Below are positions 56,700 through 64,000 of a stretch of 64,000 bases of DNA, piece after piece. The stretch comes from Pegoplata infirma (lineage: Eukaryota > Arthropoda > Insecta > Diptera > Anthomyiidae): positions 54,984,852-55,048,851 of the forward strand of contig OY992538.1 of NCBI GenBank assembly GCA_963921195.1. The letters run 5' to 3'. Made by a program: the position numbers and the translations under genes. Within the stretch, counting starts at the first letter, position 1; every line of letters begins with the position of its first letter. Below the pieces are notes generated by a model. It did not search any database, had not been told where the DNA came from, and saw only the letters and a list, made by a program, of their open reading frames with translations.

Positions 56700-59600
56700 A
56701 TCTCAGATTCTGAGCCACATTTCCTTATAAAAATATTTCTCAGATTCTGAGCCATATTTCCTTATAAAAATATTTCTCAGATTCTGAGCCATATTTCCTT
56801 ATAAAAATATTTCTCAGATTCTGAGCCATATTTCCTTATAAAAATATTTCTCAGATTCTGAGCCATATTTTCCTTATAAAAATATGTCTCAGATTCTGAG
56901 CCATATTTCCTTATAAAAATATTTCTCAGATTCTGAGCCATATTTTCCTTATAAAAATATGTCTCAGATTCTGAGCCATATTTTCCTTATAAAAATATGT
57001 CTCAGATTCTGAGCCATATTTTCCTTATAAAAATATGTCTCAGATTCTGAGCCATATTTTCCTTATAAAAATATGTCTCAGATTCTGAGCCATATTTCCT
57101 TATAAAAATATGTCTCAGATTCTGAGCCATATTTCCTTATAAAAATATGTCTCAGATTCTGAGCCATATTTCCTTATAAAAATATGTCTCAGATTCTGAG
57201 CCATATTTCCTTATAAAAATATGTCTCAGATTCTGAGCCATATTTTCCTTATAAAAATATGTCTCAGATTCTGAGCCATATTTTCCTTATAAAAATATGT
57301 CTCAGATTCTGAGCCATATTTTCCTTATAAAAATATGTCTCAGATTCTGAGCCATATTTTCCTTATAAAAATATGTCTCAGATTCTGAGCCATATTTTCC
57401 TTATAAAAATATGTCTCAGATTCTGAGCCATATTTCCTTATAAAAATATGTCTCAGATTCTGAGCCATATTTCCTTATAAAAATATGTCTCAGATTCTGA
57501 GCCATATTTCCTTATAAAAATATGTCTCAGATTCTGAGCCATATTTCCTTATAAAAATATTGCTCAGATTCTGAGCCATATTTCCTTATAAAAATATTGC
57601 TCAGATTCTGAGCCATATTTCCTTATAAAAATATGTCTCAGATTCTGAGCCATATTTCCTTATAAAAATATGTCTCAGATTCTGAGCCATATTTCCTTAT
57701 AAAAATATGTCTCAGATTCTGAGCCATATTTCCTTATAAAAATATGTCTCAGATTCTGAGCCATATTTCCTTATAAAAATATGTCTCAGATTCTGAGCCA
57801 TATTTCCTTATAAAAATATGTCTCAGATTCTGAGCCATATTTCCTTATAAAAATATGTCTCAGATTCTGAGCCATATTTCCTTATAAAAATATGTCTCAG
57901 ATTCTGAGCCATATTTCCTTATAAAAATATGTCTCAGATTCTGAGCCATATTTCCTTATAAAAATATGTCTCAGATTCTGAGCCATATTTCCTTATAAAA
58001 ATATGTCTCAGATTCTGAGCCATATTTCCTTATAAAAATATGTCTCAGATTCTGAGCCATATTTCCTTATAAAAATATGTCTCAGATTCTGAGCCATATT
58101 TCCTTATAAAAATATGTCTCAGATTCTGAGCCATATTTCCTTATAAAAATATGTCTCAGATTCTGAGCCATATTTCCTTATAAAAATATGTCTCAGATTC
58201 TGAGCCATATTTCCTTATAAAAATATGTCTCAGATTCTGAGCCATATTTCCTTATAAAAATATGTCTCAGATTCTGAGCCATATTTCCTTATAAAAATAT
58301 GTCTCAGATTCTGAGCCATATTTCCTTATAAAAATATGTCTCAGATTCTGAGCCATATTTCCTTATAAAAATATGTCTCAGATTCTGAGCCATATTTCCT
58401 TATAAAAATATGTCTCAGATTCTGAGCCATATTTCCTTATAAAAATATGTCTCAGATTCTGAGCCATATTTCCTTATAAAAATATGTCTCAGATTCTGAG
58501 CCATATTTCCTTATAAAAATATGTCTCAGATTCTGAGCCATATTTCCTTATAAAAATATGTCTCAGATTCTGAGCCATATTTCCTTATAAAAATATGTCT
58601 CAGATTCTGAGCCATATTTCCTTATAAAAATATGTCTCAGATTCTGAGCCATATTTCCTTATAAAAATATGTCTCAGATTCTGAGCCATATTTCCTTATA
58701 AAAATATGTCTCAGATTCTGAGCCATATTTCCTTATAAAAATATGTCTCAGATTCTGAGCCATATTTCCTTATAAAAATATGTCTCAGATTCTGAGCCAT
58801 ATTTCCTTATAAAAATATGTCTCAGATTCTGAGCCATATTTCCTTATAAAAATATGTCTCAGATTCTGAGCCATATTTCCTTATAAAAATATGTCTCAGA
58901 TTCTGAGCCATATTTCCTTATAAAAATATGTCTCAGATTCTGAGCCATATTTCCTTATAAAAATATGTCTCAGATTCTGAGCCATATTTCCTTATAAAAA
59001 TATGTCTCAGATTCTGAGCCATATTTCCTTATAAAAATATGTCTCAGATTCTGAGCCATATTTCCTTATAAAAATATGTCTCAGATTCTGAGCCATATTT
59101 CCTTATAAAAATATGTCTCAGATTCTGAGCCATATTTCCTTATAAAAATATGTCTCAGATTCTGAGCCATATTTCCTTATAAAAATATGTCTCAGATTCT
59201 GAGCCATATTTCCTTATAAAAATATGTCTCAGATTCTGAGCCATATTTCCTTATAAAAATATGTCTCAGATTCTGAGCCATATTTCCTTATAAAAATATG
59301 TCTCAGATTCTGAGCCATATTTCCTTATAAAAATATGTCTCAGATTCTGAGCCATATTTCCTTATAAAAATATGTCTCAGATTCTGAGCCATATTTCCTT
59401 ATAAAAATATGTCTCAGATTCTGAGCCATATTTCCTTATAAAAATATGTCTCAGATTCTGAGCCATATTTCCTTATAAAAATATGTCTCAGATTCTGAGC
59501 CATATTTCCTTATAAAAATATGTCTCAGATTCTGAGCCATATTTCCTTATAAAAATATGTCTCAGATTCTGAGCCATATTTCCTTATAAAAATATGTCTC

Positions 59601-61262
59601 AGATTCTGAGCCATATTTCCTTATAAAAATATGTCTCAGATTCTGAGCCATATTTCCTTATAAAAATATGTCTCAGATTCTGAGCCATATTTCCTTATAA
59701 AAATATGTCTCAGATTCTGAGCCATATTTCCTTATAAAAATATGTCTCAGATTCTGAGCCATATTTCCTTATAAAAATATGTCTCAGATTCTGAGCCATA
59801 TTTCCTTATAAAAATATGTCTCAGATTCTGAGCCATATTTCCTTATAAAAATATGTCTCAGATTCTGAGCCATATTTCCTTATAAAAATATGTCTCAGAT
59901 TCTGAGCCATATTTCCTTATAAAAATATGTCTCAGATTCTGAGCCATATTTCCTTATAAAAATATGTCTCAGATTCTGAGCCATATTTCCTTATAAAAAT
60001 ATGTCTCAGATTCTGAGCCATATTTCCTTATAAAAATATGTCTCAGATTCTGAGCCATATTTCCTTATAAAAATATGTCTCAGATTCTGAGCCATATTTC
60101 CTTATAAAAATATGTCTCAGATTCTGAGCCATATTTCCTTATAAAAATATGTCTCAGATTCTGAGCCATATTTCCTTATAAAAATATGTCTCAGATTCTG
60201 AGCCATATTTCCTTATAAAAATATGTCTCAGATTCTGAGCCATATTTCCTTATAAAAATATGTCTCAGATTCTGAGCCATATTTCCTTATAAAAATATGT
60301 CTCAGATTCTGAGCCATATTTCCTTATAAAAATATGTCTCAGATTCTGAGCCATATTTCCTTATAAAAATATGTCTCAGATTCTGAGCCATATTTCCTTA
60401 TAAAAATATGTCTCAGATTCTGAGCCATATTTCCTTATAAAAATATGTCTCAGATTCTGAGCCATATTTCCTTATAAAAATATGTCTCAGATTCTGAGCC
60501 ATATTTCCTTATAAAAATATGTCTCAGATTCTGAGCCATATTTCCTTATAAAAATATGTCTCAGATTCTGAGCCATATTTCCTTATAAAAATATGTCTCA
60601 GATTCTGAGCCATATTTCCTTATAAAAACATGTCTCAGATTCTGAGCCATATTTCGTTTTAAAAATATGTCTCAGATTCTGAGCCATATTTCGTTTTAAA
60701 AATATGTCTCAGATTCTGAGCCATATTTCGTTTTAAAAATATGTCTCAGATTCTGAGCCATATTTCGTTATAAAAATATGTCTCAGATTCTGAGCCATAT
60801 TTCCTTATAAAAATATGTCTCAGATTCTGAGCAATTTTTCCTTTTAAAAAAAACTTCTCAGATTCTGCGCAATTTTTCCTTATAAAAAAAATCGCAGATT
60901 CTGTGCAATTTTTTCTTATAAAAAAAAATGTCTCAGATTCTGAGCAATTTTTCCTTATAAAAAATATGTCTCAGATTCTGAGCATTTTTTCCTTATAAAA
61001 AATATGTTTCAGATTCTGAGCAATTTTTCCTTATAAAAAAAAATCTCAGATTATGAGCAATTTTTCCGTGAAAAAAAATTATCAGGTTCTAAGCAATTTT
61101 TCCTTAAAAAAAATTCTCAGGTTCTGAGAAATTTTTCCTTATAAAAAAAAATTCTCAGGTTCTGAGAAATTTTTCCTTATAAAAAAAATTCTCAGGTTCT
61201 GAGAAATTTTTCCTTATAAAAAAAATTTGTCTCAGGTTCTGAGCAATTTTTCCTTATAAAAA
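56697..61262. repeat. 4.5-kb palindromic 37-bp minisatellite
   Basis: About 120 units of CTCAGATTCTGAG followed by CCATATTTCCTTATAAAAAT and ATGT. Each unit has two dyads: CTCAGA-T-TCTGAG, and CATATTT-8 bases-AAATATG. From about 57640 to 60620 (about 80 copies) I see no variant unit; both edges degrade, the right edge (60830-61262) towards the GCAATTTTTCCTTATAAAAA type seen in introns 3 and 5. Some left-edge units are 38 bp with an extra T. Confidence 0.98.
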
Positions 61263-61449
61263 AATTTTCAACTTAGAACTTCTTCTGTCCGAAACTTTCC
61301 CAAATTCCTGAAATTTAGTATTTCGGTTAAAAACTTCCGTTTTAAACTTTCTTCCTAACACTTGCAGTATTTTATAGTCGCTGCGGCATATTTATTATTG
61401 TTTTCTTTATAAAAGTAATTAATAGTGAATTAATTAATTTATTGCTCTT

Positions 61450-61620
61450 ACACAGAAAAAAAAAATTTGTCAATACAATTAATTTCATTGTTAATACAAT
61501 TAAACATTTAATTGAAACTGAGCCTACATTGGATTTTGTCAATACAACAATGACATTTGTAACTTTTGAAAAAAAAATCAACTACATTCATTGTTACATT
61601 AACAATGAAATTAATTGAAA
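61450..61620. mobile_element. Short hairpin repeat
   Basis: AATACAATTAATTTCATTGTTA and TGTTACATTAACAATGAAATTAATTG-type segments pair across a TTTGTCAATACAACAATGAC middle. Probably a MITE remnant; the ends are uncertain. Confidence 0.4.
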
Positions 61621-61725
61621 AATTTGTAAAATCTAAAAATAGAATAAAAAATAATCTGAAATCTAAAAATAGAATAAAAAATAATCTAAAAATAGAAAAA
61701 AAAAATAAAATAAAAAAAAAAAAAT

Positions 61726-61799
61726 GTCAACCGCCATCTGGCATCGAACCCGCAACCTTCGTGCTACGAGTCTAGCACACTACCACTGTGCTATCCTTA
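61726..61799 (-). repeat. tRNA-like unit 1
   Basis: On the minus strand GATAGCACAGTGGTAGTGTG (A-box-like) and GGTTGCGGGTTCGATGCC (matches the B-box GGTTCGANNCC) are spaced as in a tRNA. A GTGCTA...TAGCAC stem sits in the anticodon-arm position, and a T-run (Pol III terminator type) follows at once. Acceptor and T-stem pairing are poor, so this is a tRNA-derived sequence and not a sound tRNA gene. Confidence 0.6.
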
Positions 61800-61894
61800 T
61801 ACATATTTGTATTTGACTAAACGTCATATTTAAAACAGTCTACAATTAGAATGATAAAAAAAACTAAAATTGGAAATTAAAAAAAAAAAAAAAA

Positions 61895-61968
61895 GTTCCG
61901 CCAACTGGCGGCGAACCCGCAACCTTCATGATTCGAAGCTAACACACTACCACCGTGCTATTCCTCAT
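61895..61968 (-). repeat. tRNA-like unit 2
   Basis: Minus strand: GGAATAGCACGGTGGTAGTG then GAAGGTTGCGGGTTCGCCGC, homologous to unit 1 with a changed anticodon-arm region. It is preceded and followed by the same A/T-rich spacer type, so the two form a short tandem array of about 170-bp periodicity. Confidence 0.6.
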
Positions 61969-62129
61969 GTATATTTAAAGTTGACTAAATGCAGTGGCGG
62001 GTACAGCTTTTGGGTTTGGGGGGGGAAATTTTTTTTTACTTCGAATGTAAAAAATCATAAATTCACCTTTGTCGGACGAGCAAAAACAGGGATAGTGAAG
62101 GGAAAGCTATAAAATTTTACATTTTCTAT

Positions 62130-63440
62130 ATAGACGAAAGTCTCAGATTCTAACACATTTATCATATGAAAAAGTCAAAATTTTTCCTACATAGAAAATA
62201 ACAGACTTTAAGACATTTTTCATAAAGAAATGCTTTTTCTCAGAATCTGAGACTTTTTTTTTTACGAATGTCTCAGAGCATGAGGCTTTTTTCCTATAGA
62301 AAAATTGTCGGATTCTAAGAACTTTTTTCCACACACAAAAAATTATTGACTAATCTATTGATTAACAAAATTTAAATGAGTCAATTAATGTTTTGATTAT
62401 TTTTTTTTTTTTTTTTTAACTGTCAAATTACAAATTTTTAAGAAAAAGATATATTTTTTGTGATCAAATAATATTTAATTAATCACCTACAATTTGATTA
62501 TTGGTATTACAATTTTCTTTATTGGAGGAATTTCAATAAAAAAATTTATTAAACCTGCGTTTTTGTTGATAGAAATTCGTTTCAAATTCTTTGTGTGCAG
62601 AAAAAGGCTCAGATTCTTAAAATTTTTACTATAGAAAAAATACTCTTAATCATTTTTGGAATATTTTTCACATAAAAAAGGTCTCAGATTCTTAGATTTG
62701 CTTCGTATAGAAAAACTTTTAGATCCTGAAAATTTTTTTTAATAGAAAAGTCTCAGACTCTGAGACATTTTTCCTATAGAAAAATGCTCAGACTCTGAGG
62801 CTTTTTTCCTATAGAAAAAGTCTGAAATTCGGAAACCCTTTCCAATAGAAAGTCTAAGATTCTAAGACTTTTTCCTATAAAATAAGTTTGAAATTCAGAG
62901 GATCTGAGATCTTTTTCTATAGAAAATGTTTCAGATACTTAGGCCTTTTTCCTATCGAAAAAGTCTCAGACTCTGATTCTGAGACATATTGCCTATTGAA
63001 AGTCTTAGATTCTGAGGCATTTTTCCTATAGAAAGTCACAGATTTTGAGACAGTTCCTTTAGAAAAAGTCTCAGATTATGAGACATTTTATCTATCGAAA
63101 AAGTCTCAGATTCTGAGACATTTTCCCTACAGAAAATGTCTGATATTATGAGACATTTTTGCTATAGAAAGAGTCTCATATTCTGATACATTTTTTACAT
63201 AGAAAAAGTCTCAGATTCCGCGATATTTTTCTTATAAAAAAGTCTCAGCTTCTGAGACATTTTTTCTTTAGAAATAGTCTCTGATTCTGAGACAATTTAG
63301 AAAAAAATCTTAGATTCTGAGACATTTTAGAAAAAAGTCTCAGATTCAGAGAGATTTTTTCTACAGAAAAAGTTGCTGATTCTGATGATTTTTTCCATAG
63401 AAAGACTCAGATTCTGATACATTTTTCCTATAGAAAAAGT
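62130..63440. repeat. Diverged CTCAGATTCTGAG array inside the hAT-like element
   Basis: About 30 irregular units of roughly 33-37 bp (CTCAGATTCTGAGAC followed by ATTTTTCCTATAGAAAAAGT). It is interrupted at 62335-62600 by an AT-rich repeat with CACACAAAAAAT and TTTGTGTG ends, related to 25824-26275. The spacer matches the 1-300 array in complement. Confidence 0.85.
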
Positions 63441-63639
63441 CTAATTTTTTTCCCAAAGAAAATTTCTATTCATAACAAGAACTTCTAGATTGACAGATAT
63501 TTTTTCCCAAACAATTTTAAGATTTTGTAACATTTTTTTCCTTTAGCAATTTCCTGATTTTTCCTATAAAAATTTTTAGATTTTCTCCTTTAAAATTTTA
63601 AAATTTTTCTCTATAAACAATTTTTGGAATTAAAAATTT

Positions 63640-63790
63640 TTTCCTTTGGAAAATTTTTTAAAAAAAATCTGTCTTTCTTCTTTTTTCTTTTTTTTTCCTT
63701 TTTCCTTTTTCTTTCTTTTTCCTTTCTTTTTTCTTTTTTTTTTCTTTTTAAAATTTGGTCTGGGGAGGGAAATTTCCCCTTTTTCCCCCC
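63640..63790. repeat. Polypyrimidine (CTTTTTT) tract and G/C run
   Basis: TTTTTCC repeats followed by GGGGAGGGAAATTTCCCC. The open frames on both strands across it are low-complexity artefacts. It forms the right subterminal part of the hAT-like element. Confidence 0.8.
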
Positions 63791-63814
63791 CCTTGTACCC
63801 GCGCATGCTAAATG

Positions 63815-64000
63815 CGTACATAAGGTGTCTGTGATTTCAATATGCACTTTTTGCGTTTTTAACAATAATAAAAAATGTGGCATTATACATATTTAAAAAT
63901 AAATAATAATGTTGCATCACACAAATTTAAAAAAATCTAAAAATAGGATAACAAAAAAATAATCTCAAATAAAAAAAAAAAACAAAAATAAAAAACTGTT
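63815..64000. other. Spacer leading to a probable third tRNA-like unit
   Basis: From about 63920 the sequence AATCTAAAAATAGGATAAC resembles the spacer upstream of unit 1 (61630-61690). The window ends before any tRNA-like part. Confidence 0.35.

Larger units (their letters stand above)
61992..63807. mobile_element. hAT-like element containing a CTCAGA palindrome array
   Basis: The ends CAGTGGCGGGTACA and CATGCGCGGGTACA (complement) are flanked by CTAAATG (61985-61991 and 63808-63814). CAGTGGCG ends fit hAT. The spacer after tRNA-like unit 1 (TTGACTAAACGTCATA) resembles the restored empty site TTGACTAAATGCGTACA. G-rich subterminal tracts flank an interior of 35-bp repeats. No transposase frame. 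Confidence 0.7.

Noticed and set aside
56697..61262. CRISPR-like appearance of regular palindromic repeats
   Set aside because: Spacers are identical, not unique, there are no cas genes and the DNA is clearly eukaryotic; it is a minisatellite.
61726..61968. Two functional tRNA genes
   Set aside because: B-boxes are good but acceptor and T-stem pairing is poor and the anticodon arms are irregular, so they are kept as tRNA-like repeats.
63611..63896. 90-codon frames on both strands
   Set aside because: Poly-Lys and poly-Phe translations of a CTTTTT tract; no coding character.

Overview
The window is strongly AT-rich eukaryotic DNA dominated by transposon debris. It most likely comes from a higher (probably calyptrate) fly. 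The reasons are the short introns with GTAAGT donors and pyrimidine-AG acceptors, and the many copies of a mini-me/DINE-like dispersed element (TATACCCT...GGGTATA ends, (TA)n and (GTCC)n tracts, CTTGT end) of the kind described in Diptera. The species call is inference. No bacterial, viral or CRISPR feature is seen.

Two protein-coding genes can be supported, both on the + strand. The first is a multi-exon gene for a SAM-like protein of unknown function, with common exons at 51747-51887, 51961-52463, 52955-53155, 53237-53617, 55328-55496 and 55573-56009. Three candidate first coding exons end in GTAAGT donors at 1841, 17771 and 45564. All three stop in phase 1, the phase needed by the shared acceptor at 51746/51747, giving predicted proteins of about 716, 612 and 616 residues. 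If all three are real, the gene has alternative promoters spread over about 50 kb. The second gene, 56355-56648, is intronless and encodes a 97-residue Mic10 (MICOS subunit) family protein. It lies 345 bases downstream, and its AATAAA signal abuts a giant minisatellite.

Layout: 1-300, repeat array; about 690-1841, leader and first exon A; 2073-5603, TA-flanked inverted-repeat element with a hAT-like insert; 6708-8530, tandem duplication of a dispersed repeat; 9183-11937, nested mini-me, hAT-like and fold-back elements; 13090-17420, 47-bp TATCGATA palindrome satellite split by a TA-flanked element; 17765, first exon B; 18400-31900, nested DNA transposons; 32707-36913, large fold-back element with many inserts; 37200-44320, further nests; 45546, first exon C; 46571-50339, mini-me and a dead Tc1-like transposon; 51747-56648, the two genes; 56697-61262, 37-bp minisatellite; 61700-64000, tRNA-like units and a hAT-like element carrying a related array.

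The most unusual feature is one palindromic minisatellite family, core CTCAGA-T-TCTGAG. It occurs at both ends of the window, in two introns of the SAM-like gene in opposite orientation, downstream of the Mic10-like gene, and inside a hAT-like element. The opposed intronic arrays flank exons 4-5, which could favour back-splicing or double-stranded RNA. Many transposon calls rest on target-site duplications read directly, several confirmed by an uninterrupted paralogous copy in the same window.
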